From positions 7,812,001 to 7,876,000 of the forward strand of contig NC_060017.1 of assembly GCF_021134715.1 (NCBI RefSeq): DNA of 64,000 nt. The letters run 5' to 3'. Source of the DNA: Daphnia pulex. Lineage: Eukaryota > Arthropoda > Branchiopoda > Diplostraca > Daphniidae. Under the pieces are notes generated by a model. The model had not been told where the DNA came from. It saw nothing but the letters and a program-made list of their open reading frames with translations, and ran no database searches. The first letter of the stretch is position 1; each line of letters opens with the position of its first letter. The translations under genes were made by a program, and so were the position numbers. This document shows positions 1 through 14,000 of this stretch, piece after piece.

Positions 1-912
1 GTAGAGAGATATCTAGATCTAGCGCGATGAATAATGGATGCTGGCATTATTTAAACTCTCCTTTCTATATACTTTCTATATATGCTCTGCTTTGGCTGGC
101 GTGGCTTTCTGCCCTGGCTGCTGCCGTGTGACTCTCGTTCAACTCGTTTTGGCTGTTTCCTATGGGAGTTGCACACAGTATAGGAGGTTGACAGGATCAC
201 GCAGGGAGTCAAGTGGATAGCCCACCCTTTCCTACACTCGTGTGATCGATTTCGCCGTTCAACACACACACAGCACAGAGGAGAGAGGAGCCACGAAAGA
301 TCACACACACACGCATTTGATATAGACCACCCGACTATATAACACACATGCAGCCCAGCAGCACAAATCTATATGTAATAATAGATAAATGGAAGAGAGG
401 AGTACCGTCTGGCCTTATACATAAAAGGCACAGGGAGAATCTCTAGTCCCTGGAACAAAACGTCACGTTTGCTTTGCTTGGCTCCGATCCTGCTGGTGCT
501 GCGTGAATGGGATCGACTGAAATCACACGCCAACAATCACGCGGCATACATCTTATTATTCTCTTTCTCTCTTCTATATTTTTCATATGAAAGAAGAAGA
601 AGAAAAAAAAGAGATGAGACCATCCAGCATCTCACCCTTTTGTCATCTCTAACTATTCAGCCGCTATTCAGTTTATTATATCGTCTAGCCAGAAAAATGT
701 CATGTGTATTTTCTTTTTATTATTATCATTATTATTAGATTTCATTTATCAATTATTGTTTTGATATTTTAGACTAAATTTTGGGGGATAAAGTCAAATG
801 AATTGGTGCCATCAGGATGGATTATTGTATAATGACTTTGTTTGACTGTTTTTGGGCCATCAGAAGGATTTCAGGGATGGATTAGCTTCTTCCGTGTCAT
901 CCGCAGTTTTTA

Positions 913-934
913 TTGTTGTTGTTGTTGTTGTTGT
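913..934. repeat. (TTG)n microsatellite
   Basis: About seven perfect TTG units in a row, in non-coding sequence. Confidence 0.9.
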
Positions 935-1246
935 ACCTTTAGTATAGATGGTTCTGTGGCCTCTGGGGATGCGCTAGAGCCGGGCAGAAATAACAAAAAA
1001 CAAGAAAAAGAATAAGGAAAAACAAACATCCATGTGAAGAGGATATATAGAGCGCAAGCGCAACTATTGTGCTAACTCAAGTGCTGCCTCCTCTTTTTTT
1101 ATATTCCGCCGGCTGCTGGATGCTGTGTGCTTCATCCGCTTTCTCCAGGGCGACCTCAACAGAGCTAGCAAGCTGCCAACATCACCACTAGAGGCCATAT
1201 ATAGAAAATGTTCACATAGTACTATCTTATAGACCCGACCCCCCTT

Positions 1247-1278
1247 TCCATCCATCCATCCATCCATCCATCCATCCA
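1247..1278. repeat. (TCCA)8 microsatellite
   Basis: Eight perfect TCCA units (32 bases) in non-coding sequence. A likely length-polymorphic marker. Confidence 0.95.
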
Positions 1279-3013
1279 GGATAGCTAATACATATCCTAT
1301 ACCATCCATAGCCGTGGGCGGGATTCTACATATCCCAGCCAAACTGCTGGGAGAGAGAGCTAGATCCCTCCCTCTTTTTCAACTCCTCCAGGCAGGGACA
1401 GTCGACTGTGGAATAGTGGCGAGAGTGCATGGCGGATGCCGTAACAAGACCCAGCAAGTCAGTCACTCGACGATTCCGGGACGGAGCGCACGCGTTTCCA
1501 ACCACGTCCGCCGCTTCCACATTGGAATCAGACTTTTTTATTATTTCTACCAATCATTTTCGATTCACAGTTCGCTCATATCCAGTTCGATTGATCAAGT
1601 TGACAACAACCAGCACCGACACCCAGCACCCCAGTTATATTCCCAACTATAGTAGACAACATCCAGTGAACTTGAACATTCAAATCGGCTATTTCACACA
1701 CGACAAAAGGTAAGTAATTTTGAATCGATTCTTGGTGCTGATATTCTGTGTAGAGCCTAGCTAATTGGCTAGAGACGTGATACATCTATTAGCTACTTGC
1801 TGTGTGTTTCGTTCGCCCGGTTCCTATACAAAGATGAGATTCCCAGCAACAATTTTAACATAGAAAAAGGGGGGATGGATGATATTTTTTCCACCTTCAT
1901 TTCACAAAAAGTTCAGAATCCATATTATTACACATTATACTGTTTTTCTTGTTATTTTCTTGCTGATCAATGGCCAACTCTTTGATGTTTCTGCGAGTCT
2001 ATCTGCTCATTTCGATCCCTCCCGCCCGTGTGTACATCCTGTCGAATAAATCGCTGATTGTTGCTGGCGCGTTTGATTGATCTTCTTGTTGTCTTGTGTG
2101 GAGGTCGACCGGTGATCGAATCAAAACTCGCCGGCCAAAAAAAAAAAAAAGATTTTTTCAAAAAAGGAAGGAAAAAAGATGTGAATGAATGAAAGAAAGA
2201 TTGAAAATAACCAAGAAAATATAGAAATAGCGCCGGCCATTTTTCTGGTTAGGTCTAGTCTATATACACGGCGCGACCCACTCACGCCCACTTATGCCGT
2301 GCAGGGCCGTGACAGCCAAAGGGGCCGTCAACACAATAATTCAAAGAATCGTTCAAATATTGAAAAGCTTATTTGACGCCGGCCAAAAAAAGATCTATAT
2401 AGATTTTTACCATTACATCTCTACATAGTGTGTTACACCTTGATGTATACTCTCTCGGTTCTTACATGTACGCACGCATAGTGTACAGTCCAGCAGCATC
2501 AGTGGCTCCATATTGTTGTATTTTATATCTATTTCTTCTCTCTACTGCTGCACTCTATACTCTCGGCCGTCGCTATATAAAATGAACTGGTAAGTTCGAC
2601 GTGAGCCGAGCACTTCCTTTACTTCCGCTTTCTTCCTAGCGGAAACAATAACGCCAACAAGGAGAGATGGACTCTCTCCCCTCAGGGAAGAAAATCTCCA
2701 GCCTCAGCGTCCACCAGTTCAGCCCCTTGTTCCATGTAAAAATGTCGGACAAAACTATACACAGCAGGATCTATGTGCGCCGCAATAATGTAACAAGCGC
2801 CGAGTCAACTTACCGTGCAGCACATACACAGCACGAGTGACGAGCATTAAGGGGAAAAAACGGACGAGCCAAATGCATTCGAGTGTTGAGCTGCTGCTGG
2901 GCCTGGCCGGCATCATGTCTATGCTGCAGCAAACGAGGCGGCAAACTGATGAGAAAAGATCGAAGAACATCAGGAAATAGAAGAACAAGAAAAAAGGGAG
3001 AAACTGTTATATA

Positions 3014-3028
3014 GGGGGGGGGGGGGGG
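3014..3028. repeat. Poly-G tract, 15 bases
   Basis: An uninterrupted run of 15 G bases. Its length is likely to be error-prone in sequencing and assembly. Confidence 0.9.
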
Positions 3029-6000
3029 AGTCTATAAGAAACTGCTGTCGGCCGCGCATCTCCCAATAAGTTCCGGTTTCCTTAATACCTCCTGCCTGTG
3101 CTCCCTATATATTGCCTAGCCAGCAAACCGAGAGAAAATAAGAGAGAAAAGACACAAGTGAAAAAAAAGTATCTCTCTCCATCTTCTTATATATTATCTA
3201 GAAGCTATTTTAGAGATGTAATACTGATGATTGGCTCGACTGTCTATATAGCCCAATGGACTCTGTCTATATCGTCGTCCTGGCAAAGGATTTCCTTATA
3301 GATTCTCCGCTATACTGCTGGGCTGTGTGTTTTTTCTTTTTTGTTTCTTCTTCTTGTGTCGTTATACTGGTTCGTTGTTTGTTTTTTCTTCTGTATATGG
3401 GGAGACCAGCAGCAACTGTCCTGCTGGCTGCTGGATGTCTTTTTATATTATTCGATGGATCCGGCGTTGTGTTGCGATTGATCCGTATCGACAACTTTCT
3501 TCCATCCTTTTTGGTCGTCGTCTCTCCGCCCGTCTGATGTGGTGAGGCAAAAACGGGAGCAGACAGGAGCACACGGAGCGAGAGAGACGGCCGCGTATAT
3601 AGCGTGACGGGCTGATGTATAGTACACGGTCGATTTGCACAGTAGGATCTTTTTTCCAGCAGCTTCCTTTTTTGATATTCTTTGATATACATTTCCCGCC
3701 ACGATCGTATCAGAGAAGAAAAAATCGAATAAGATGAAGAATGGCAGAAATGAATCGCACAGACTTCCGATTATTTTATCCCTTTTTTATTATTTTTTAT
3801 TGGCAAATGCATTATCTTTAACTGTAATATCAGACGGATTTTTTGGGGGGAGTACCGTGGATCCTATATAGATCCAGCCCAATTTGGCTCCGTCCACGGT
3901 GAACTGTATGACGTACTCGTCCAGCGAGTTAATCTGGGCGGAATTACATCAGACGAACCGGCAAACCCACCGCGAATAATCCGTTTCCCTTCATTCCAGC
4001 AAATGCATTTAGATGGTATATACCATACAGCAGTAATACTGCTTTTTACATCATTTTTTTTGTTTGTTGGCTATTCGGCATCTAAACTCCATCCGGATGG
4101 AGAACTGGGAAATTGAATGTGGGCGGACACATACAATCAAGAGTATATACATACATATAAACAGCCGCAGCAGCTATATAGGCAGAGATGGAGAAAAAAT
4201 CCACTCACCGTGATGTGTTTGTCTGTTCTGTCCCCCCCCTCTCTTTTGGCATCCGACCCAACCGCAAAACAACCGGAACCGCCTCCTCCTCTAATCTCTT
4301 TTTCTTCTTTTCTTATTTTTTAAAAAGGAAAAAACAAACAAACAAACCAAAAAAGCCCAAAATGATGGAAACAAACATCAAAAACATTTGACTCTCTCTC
4401 TACGCTCTATTTCCTTATGATAAATATTTGCATAGATGTATATATAGATATAAAACCGATATAGCTCCTGTATTATTAGATCTGCTTTTTGCCATACATT
4501 TGAAATTGGCGCCGCATCGTTGCTGTTCCCCCCTTAACCGCCTTTGCTGGCATCCACTTGGAATTTACGGCAATATCTATAGATGAACGTATGTTATATC
4601 AATCCTTCTCCGGAGGATATCGCTCTCTCTATACACCTATAACACACGTATGGATTTCAGCATCGGCTGGGCAACAAGAAGAAATAAGACACAGTCGAGA
4701 GCAGCACAGCAGATGGGCTCGAATGGATTTATCGGCGTCGTGGGGCTATAAGACACGTTCGCCCACCTCTTTCGTATACTATCCCACAGACTGTCTCGGA
4801 CAGACTTGGCTGCTGCTGGGCGCTGGGCGCTGCTGGGCCGGTAGACACCACTAATATTTATGTACGCGTAGCGGCCGTTTGTTTTGATACTCGGACGTGT
4901 CTAACGTCTTTTTTTTTCCTATGCCGGCCTGGCCGGGCGGGGGCGACCAGACGACGAAAAGATCTTGATCGAAAAACCTCGCGTCATCCCTCCATCGCCC
5001 AGCACGAGAGCAGAGCAGAGAAAATCGAAAGTGGACCGGCCGCGGGATCTATATAATATAGACACACAGAGCAGCTATTATATAAGGCCAGCCAGACAGA
5101 GGCTATATAAAATACAAGTGTATACAAGAGATATAAGATGTTGTTTGATGGTTATGTCCATCATCTAGACAATCACGCGATACACATCAAGTCGAATCAA
5201 GAAAAAATAGTGTTTCACTTGCTACTGCTATTACTGCTGCTGCTGCTGTGTAGCTATCTGTTTTAATAGGCGTGTCGCTTGTGTATTAAAAAGAAGCTTT
5301 TACGGCGCATCCATGAAATGCTGTCCAGTGTCCAGTACGTCGTAAACATCCAGGGCGATACTAAATAGCTGGACAGCAGCAGACGATGTCTATATATGAA
5401 ATCACAGCAGCTAGCCTATATAATCGTCCTACATAGAGAGATAATTAGATTTTCTGATGCTGATGATGCTGGCGCGGCCACTTTGATTATTGAAACGGAT
5501 CCAGCTTCGTCTACTGTCTACTACTAAACATGTACAAGTTGCTGCGCTATTATTCCATCCATTGGCATCCATTCGAGGCGCAATGCCCTTATTATATATT
5601 GCTGTGGCTTATTTAGCTTTGATAGAGTAGATACTTTGAAATGCTGCTGCTGCTGTGCCCTGCTGCATTATTTGGCCGATGCTGCTGGAGAAACTGTTGC
5701 TGCTGGGCGTTTAACCATTCAGCAGGACTCTGCTGCATCAGCCGGAGCCCCGGGTCTATGTAGTCTTTCGCTCTGAGATGATTCCCGGAATTCTCTGTGT
5801 ATTATAAGGATTACAATCGACATTTGCCTTCTAGACTTTTCATTGGAAATGCTCTTGAAAAATGCACACGCATTGTTTTCTTCCTATTATATAAAAGGAC
5901 GAGAGAGAAAAATCTACTCTCTAATACGCCGATGGTTGTGTGGGTCGCTTTGGCTCAACAACCCAAACTGAAATCCATTTGTTGTGTGTGCCGATTCTTA

Positions 6001-8070
6001 TACAGCATCAGTATATAGAGGCCGACAAAAAAACAAATAAACCTTTTGTCGTCCTTTTTCTTTTTGATTTTGAGATCGGGACAAAATCCCGCCCGGTTGT
6101 CGATACATATACCTAGAAACAAAATGTATCAAGAAATACATCACAAGAGAATAAGAGAGAAACTTGTTAGTATACTTTTTCACCGCAATAACACATGACA
6201 AAATCAACGATGGAAATAATCGAAAAAGAAATAAAAAGAAACTTTTTCCTCGTACCTACTGCGTCCCGCCCAGCAGCAAGTTTCCAATTCCAATTTTGTT
6301 TTTTTCCCGCCGGCTATAGGAGCCAATCAGATGTGAGGTAAAATCAGCGTGAAAAGAAGTTGGAAGTGAAGTAGAGCGCAGATCGAATGCATATACAGAA
6401 AGATCGAGGCGCATGCAGCAAAGTCATCACAGCACATCAGCCAGCCCAGATGACAGTTGAATTCACCCGTGGCCTTTATACATACAATATCAAGAATAAA
6501 ATATTTGAAAAAGGAAATAAATAAAAAGGAATCGGCGTGAATCTTTTTACAACCTTCAAGCCCTGCTGCTTTGGCGTACCTCCATATCTACACCTTGACA
6601 CACCTTTTTGTCCCCCGGCAAATAATATTTTTAAAAATAATACTAAACATAAAAGGGTCTCATATTTTTTGAAAATACGGATAGGGTTCACATAAGTGCT
6701 GGGTCCTTGTATAGACAACCGTCGATATCTGCGATGATGAACACGCACGGAGCTGCGATAGTTGAATAAGGCCGACCGATATGATGCTGCTGGTCGTGCT
6801 GGGGTGACGACAACTTTCATCCCGTGGGCCGGGTCCTTATATACCATATAGGCCCTAATCTCCCAATCACAAGAGCTGCTCAATACTTAAGAATCTACGT
6901 ATATAAGCTGTGCACAGCAATCGCATCGATATTCATATACACCGAGACGGCCATTGTGCACTAGACAGGGGGATATTAATGAATAACTGTCCTTTGATGT
7001 ATGACATAATCTATCTATTATGCAACGCAACTGCCATTGGCATTGCAAGCCTATATAGGTCGATGGTGGGAAACAAAAGGAATTTGCATTTACATCGCCA
7101 GGGCCTTCTATATAATAATCCGACTGCTGCGCAACAAAAATATCTACAGAACTCTCTGCATGGCACGCGAATTCATACACGGGAGAAATATAAGACAGTC
7201 GATATTTCTAATAGCAAAAATAAATAGACGAGCTCTTCTATATAATATGATTATTTCGACATGTTTAAGAGCCGGTTGGAAATGATGGACAAAAGAGGAA
7301 GACTAGCGCGAGTCTAGAACTCTATTTAGATGATGTATAAAAAGACGAGCTATTATACACACACAGCAGACGACGATTATATATGTTAGTTGAGAAAACA
7401 CGCAGTGGGGAGTGAAGGCGCCGTATATAATATTAGAGAGACGCGCAATAGTTTGCGGTCCAGCGATTTTTTTAAAGGATCTCTATGCCAGCAGCTCCGC
7501 GCGTGATGTGCCCATAGGGTTGATGGGGGTAGTCGTGATCGATCGGCACACACACATCAACAGCCTCTCATATCGCAAAGAGTCAAAGGCCGAACGCTGC
7601 TGCTGCACATGCAGGAGGAGGCCTAAATATATATAAGGAATAAACTATATCTCATCACATATGTCTGTCTACTGTGCGATGATGAAGGCCTTACAGCAGC
7701 ACCAACATATTTGGGAAATAAATACAAGAGCCGAGCAGCAGCTGCTGGGCTGATGCTGTGCTGCCGGTCCGCTTCGGTGACAGAAGATTGTCTGCGTGAA
7801 TGTATGGCACATCACGTCAAGCCATCATCCAGAACATCGAACATCACGCATATAATATAGCCTGGCCGCCGAGCCTCCCGCGATGTTGTTCTTATATATA
7901 TTTTCTCCTTTTGTTATGTCTGTCAACTATTGGACGATAAATATATAGAGAATAAGATCGAGATGGGTGCGCTATATCCAACTGCGTGTAAACAGTCGCT
8001 TTGGCGTGTTAACGTTTTATATGCTGCTGCTGGGATGGCCGCGTTGTATAGACGACGCCCCCCGAGCGCC

Positions 8071-8088
8071 CAGCAGCAGCAGCAGCAG
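8071..8088. repeat. (CAG)6 microsatellite
   Basis: Six perfect CAG units, one of many CAG/CTG-rich short stretches in the first 18 kb. No coding exon was recognised around it. Confidence 0.85.
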
Positions 8089-11000
8089 CGTGAACCAATA
8101 TCAACAAACCAAAAAATAAACGGACAGACAACGGGAAAATTGCACCCCAAGCACCCGCGCGGCAGTTATTATTGCACAACATCAAACTGCATATTATTAT
8201 CCATATGTGCAAGTAGGTTAAATAATAGCTGTCAAAATATGATAGTAGTTCAACCTTTGCTGGAAAATTTCAATCTATGAGTTGCTGGGGACTCGACGTG
8301 CTGATGATGAGCGGAACTCGTCGAAAATGATGTTACACAATCGGATAATAAATAGGAAATGATTGAGCGCAGCAGCACAGCAGTAAATCAGCGCACTTAT
8401 GGATTTCGTTCTCCAACTTTCATCTGTACATCAATTATATAAGATTTTAATTGGCTGCTGCTGCTGGGCGTCTCTGTATCTCTTATGTATAGAGGTGACG
8501 CTTTTGATATTTTACGAGTGGCCCTCTCAGCTCGGCTGTGCTGTGACGGTCGCGCTCACCCGCATTATTACATTACAACATTTCGTTCCGAATTCCCCAA
8601 AAAGTTGTTTTTATTCTTTCGTGCTTTTATTTTATCCACATATATGTAGCATATAAAATAGGAGTCACGTGACGCAGTAGGCCATAGTTTACATTCGAAA
8701 TTCTTCTGCGTACATATAAGAATTTCTTATGCGGTTTCTTGGAGGATTTAGTCTATAGGTAGGTTTCAAACGCTTTTGTCAAGGGTTGGTACGGTCCATT
8801 ATTACATCAATAGTTCACGTGTTACATGCTGCTGTGACTACCTCAACATTTTCGTAGTTGCTGGACAAGATTGAACCCATCATGATCCCATCATCCATCA
8901 ACTGTGATTCGATTCAAAGCAGCTGATGCATTTTCTGGATCTAACTTCACATCAACTTTGGTTTCAACTAGAAATTGAAAGGGAAAACGGCCGGGTGACG
9001 GGCCATATACCGAGAGGTTAACCTACTAATATAATAATGTACTATACAGTCTCTCTCCTTGCTGTGAGAGCAGATGTAGAGCCCAAGACTTTTGAGACGC
9101 AAGTTTTCGAAAATGGCGCGGGTCTAAAATATAGTTTCATCCTCCATTATCATTTTGATCTTTTCCATTTTCTACTGGCATCTCAGAAACGAAAAACTTG
9201 TAAGGGACACATTGATCGATCCGTTTTCCACATCACAGTGCTGCTGGGCCATCACTCGACTTTGCTGCCATATAATAGGAGATGCTGTGCCGGGGTGAAT
9301 TATATAAGAACCGACTTGCTTCTCTCCTATCTTTTTGGCTGGGCCGAAGTTGTTGATGCTGTGCTGCTGTGCGAGAATTATGGCCGTGTGTTCTTCTCTA
9401 TATACAGCCTATAGATCTTGCTGGAGAAATCAACTCTGGTCTATAAACGTATGTGCCGCTGCATCTCTAAACGAAATATACATCAAGTTGCTGGGGGAAA
9501 TCACCATATTATATATATAGGCTCCCAGCAGAAAACGCCCAATCGATTTGATAGACCGTGCCGCGTCCTATATATAAAGCTCCTGCCGGCTGACTGTGCA
9601 TGTGCATGGGCTGAAAAGTGTGTACGGCACATCATGTATTATATAGCTAGATATAGAAATTGCTTTGCTGCTGTATGTACTATACTGTACTTCTCTTGGC
9701 AAAAGGGAAAAGAAAAAAGTTGGAGATGCATCGTCTATGTAAAGAGAACGAACGAGCCAAAAGCTTTTATAAATATGTACAGTCTATACATCTAACCAAG
9801 TTTATATTGGGTATTCCTTACGGAAACTGCACAAACTATATATTTGCGCATTGCTGGGCTTGATTCGCTGTGGCAAACTGTGATGTATAGAACGCTAGCT
9901 GTGCTGTATTAGATGCTCGATTTGCGTTAATTTTGTACGTAGTTTTTCTCTGAACTCATTTGCAAGTGATTGCATTGATTAGAAGGGATTCTTCTTATGT
10001 ATAACTTGGTATATATCCGCTCGATCTATCTCTTACATTCCATTCATATAGAATTAAGTGCCGTAGGTGAAAAAAACTTTGCTATTTTAGCAAAAAAGGT
10101 AAACTGCAGTTCATGAATTGAGAAATGTTATTGGATCCATCATCCAATCAAAAGTCAAGAGATCAATCTGAATAGAACTCGATGGCATTGCCTCTCTTTT
10201 ATTTAAAAGCATACATTATAACCCCAATATTATAAAGTTTCAATTCAATCCAGAAATAACCTGCTGGCAAGATTTCGAAATAGCCAATCTAGTGAAATGG
10301 GCTCGTGTAAAAGGCGAGCAATTTGGCTCAATTTAGCCTCAATCAGCCGCAACCAGCCAGCCAGCAGATAATGACTGGTGATTATTGTAACGACGTCTCT
10401 CTCTTGTATAAGGCCAGCAGCAAGCTATAAACTAAATGAATATAGTCTTTATATGAAGTTGCTGTGTGCTGTGTACTATTATTTAAAGTATGTCATTAAG
10501 CCAAATTTCGCTCTTCTCTGAATAGAAACTGGAAAATGAAATTCCTGCCAAGTATATGTTGTGTTACATTGGCGTTTGTGGCGCATGTAATATGGCCCCA
10601 AATGGTTATATATAATATTACGAATGGATATTCAAAACATGTATATAGGTCCGCGTGCCTGACTGGGCCCGTCATCATCAATTTGACTTGCTATTCATTT
10701 ATTCAAATCTATCAAACCATAGAGGCGGAATAAGAGAGAGAGAGCTGAGAGAGTCTTTTTCCAAGGGAATTCATCAGCTGTGCTTGTGGCTCATGTGCTG
10801 CTCCGAACGCGAAAATCCCGCTGGCCTATACAAACTAATACACAGCACAGCCCAAGCAATGCCATAGCAGCACGCATCAGCAGCACTCATCATATTACGT
10901 CCCTATATAGCTCGCGTCATATGGCAAAAGTATTTATGATAATATTAGTAGACCCCAGCATAGAGAAGAGAAAACCAGGACACATCAAACGGACGAGAGA

Positions 11001-14000
11001 TCCAAAGTCTAAGGCTCGTCATCAGCTGTGTATAGCCCACGGCCTTTTCTATGTAATATCTATATATTTATACGGACAATTTATATACATGTACGATGAT
11101 GCTGGCCCAGAAAGATGAGACACGCCAAAGAGATTTCCAAGAGGAATGACTTTAGAGAGAGAGACCTCGCGATTGACATTGATCAGAAATTGGCGCCCCC
11201 CGCCATCATATAAATATACAGAAACTGTTTATATATAGGGTCCTTGTCGGCCGTGTGCTGTGCTGGCAAACGCAGTAGGTTGAAATCTCATTTTAGATGT
11301 CGGGAATCAATCGATGATTGCTGGGCTGTCGCGATGGCTATAGCTCTCTCTCTCTACATATTAGAAGACGACGAGCTGTGGCAAATGATTCTCCCATCAG
11401 CCGAGCGATTTCTCTGTTAGATTCCCATCGACCGCATAGGCCTATATAGTTTCCAAACATTATTATAAAGGGGTGGCTGTGCTATAGCTCGTTCTTGTTC
11501 CTCACTTTTCCTATATTTGGGGAGCGGTTTCTTTGCCAAGAAAGAACATGGTCGCCGATATAGAATAAGAAGAGGGAGAGAGAGAAAAAAGGCCTTAATC
11601 TCTCTCGAGTGATGATCCAATCAACTCTTATAGACGAGGCCGTCAAACGCTTATATAGGGCCATAGTGGGGCTGCTCGCTCACGAAACGCCATCACGACT
11701 ATGTGCCGATTGCCTGGAAGGGAGAATAAAAGAAAGGCGAAAAGATAAGAAGCGAATCATCACATAGATAATAGATATAGGCCTATATACTGTATCTATA
11801 GTGCGATATAATATCGACTGATGCTCCTGGGGGGACCTCTATACTATATGTATGTCCCCTTTGATTGATAATATATCCACATGCAGAGTTCTTTTGAATG
11901 TCTTAATTGAAAAGCTGAGATGCACAAGTCTCGTTTGAAAAACTGGCGCCAAAGGCAAACGAATTTTCAATCGTTCATTTGTTCTATACAGCAGCGTTAT
12001 ACATGTGTATTCAAGTCCTTATGGTCTTTCAACGCTCGTTATTGCTTGGTGAACTAACAAAGAACCAACCACTTTGAGGACGTTTCAGCTCTTCAAACGT
12101 TGTACACACAAGTGGGATAATGACGACGGGAGCTGCTGGATGCACATGGAAGAGATGAACGCTGAGATCTCTGTCGAACCGAGTGCACTGCGAGTGCAGG
12201 AAATGGTACAATATTTGTACGCTCACCTCCTTATACATGTCTGTATAGACAGACGACGGTGTGCTGTCGCTCTATATACTGCGTGACCGCAAGATCATCA
12301 CGTCCCTTTGCTGTCGACGTCGTCCGTGACGGCCCTGCTTGTTCTATATCCTGCGCAGTTGTCCACATAATATCTAAATCGACAAAAGAGAAGATGGAGA
12401 GTGTCTATACTTTTCCTATAGGTCATTCTTACATAGTATAGACCATCGACGAGGCCTTTTATCTATTTGCTGCTGAGCTTTTGTCCTTTGCTACACTGAG
12501 CCTCTTGTGCTGTGTGTCGAGAGCTAATCTTTTATGTGTAGTGTGGAGACCGTGGCGAAACGGCACGTCCTTTCTCGACGGACGTCGAATTGATACACTG
12601 TGCTGGGCCGTGTGCTGTGTGTACACAGTGGGATTGGTTCGACACAGCACAGTCTCACATGTCCTTTTATCTATCAAATAGTTTATTCTTCTCGGTGTGT
12701 GTGTCTGTGCTGTATATGAGAGGAATAAAACGAGGGACTCTGCTGCTGTCGAAAAGAGGAGAAATAGGATCAGCAGGCGACGTGATGTTCTGGATGATTT
12801 ATATAAGCGCCCGGTGCCGAAAATACAATGCCAGCACGTCCAGCAGCATAGATCCGTCCGGCCTTCCCTTTTGGCTCTATAGACTCCTATATATATAAAG
12901 ATATGATGACTTGTGTGCTGGACTGGTGCTGGACTGGGTGCTGGTGTCCTGTGCGTGACGGCACGTCCCGATGGGTATTATAGAGCGTCGTCGACCGATA
13001 TAGGCCTATATATCCAGCACAACTATACAAAGTAATAGAGAGCGCAGAGCAGAGCATAATATAATAATCTCTATCAAAACGACAGGTTCACTGGCGCGCT
13101 TGATATTCTTTTTCGAGTGTCTATATAACGTGGCCGAATATAAGTGGATCTCCAATAGATTATTCCATCAGACACAACACACATCGATAGGATAGCAGGA
13201 CAACGATCCTGCATGGTGATATTATTCCCCACAGTCGCGGTTTCCATTACCTTATATATATAATACCGACGATCACCCCTTATATATTCTTGTTTCTTTT
13301 GATATAGGCCTGTAAAGCCGAAAATTTTTAAACCGACTCTGATGCTGGCTGAATAACCATCAAAATACAATTTGAAACAGACGACGCAATTTTTATTACA
13401 ATTTTGACGTTAGCCTATATTATGTTCACATTTCTATTATTATCAATTTTTTGAATGTCGTGCTGGAAAATCTGAAGAATAATAGCCGGGATGACGTTTT
13501 TATACGTGGGCCATTCATCAGCACCATCAGCAGTTTTTCTTTTCACGTGTCGTCAAAAGAAGAATAGGAGCAAGGGAAACCCCCAAGGGGAGGATTTTGA
13601 ACGGAAAGCGTATAGACTCTATTTATTTAAGGATCACTTTGGCTATTATATTATAAGGTATATAATAGACGCATTGTTATATCGTCGTCACTATTGTGTA
13701 TCATTGTGCGTCTTGGTATTGGCCATTGAAATCGGTTCGGGCCAGATTGTGGTTAACAGCTTATAGCCTAGGTTAATATAATACAAGCGAGCAATCAACA
13801 CACATAATAAACGACAACAAAGATTTGAATAATAAGGGCACCGGGAAATTCTGCCGAGTTGAAATATAGCTGATGGTGCTGATCTATATATAACAATATA
13901 AGACTATCCTTTTATATAGGCTCTTTTACCAGTGTCAATAACTGCAGTTAATTCATTCATACATCTATAACTATTTAAGTGGAAACACACAGACAATAAA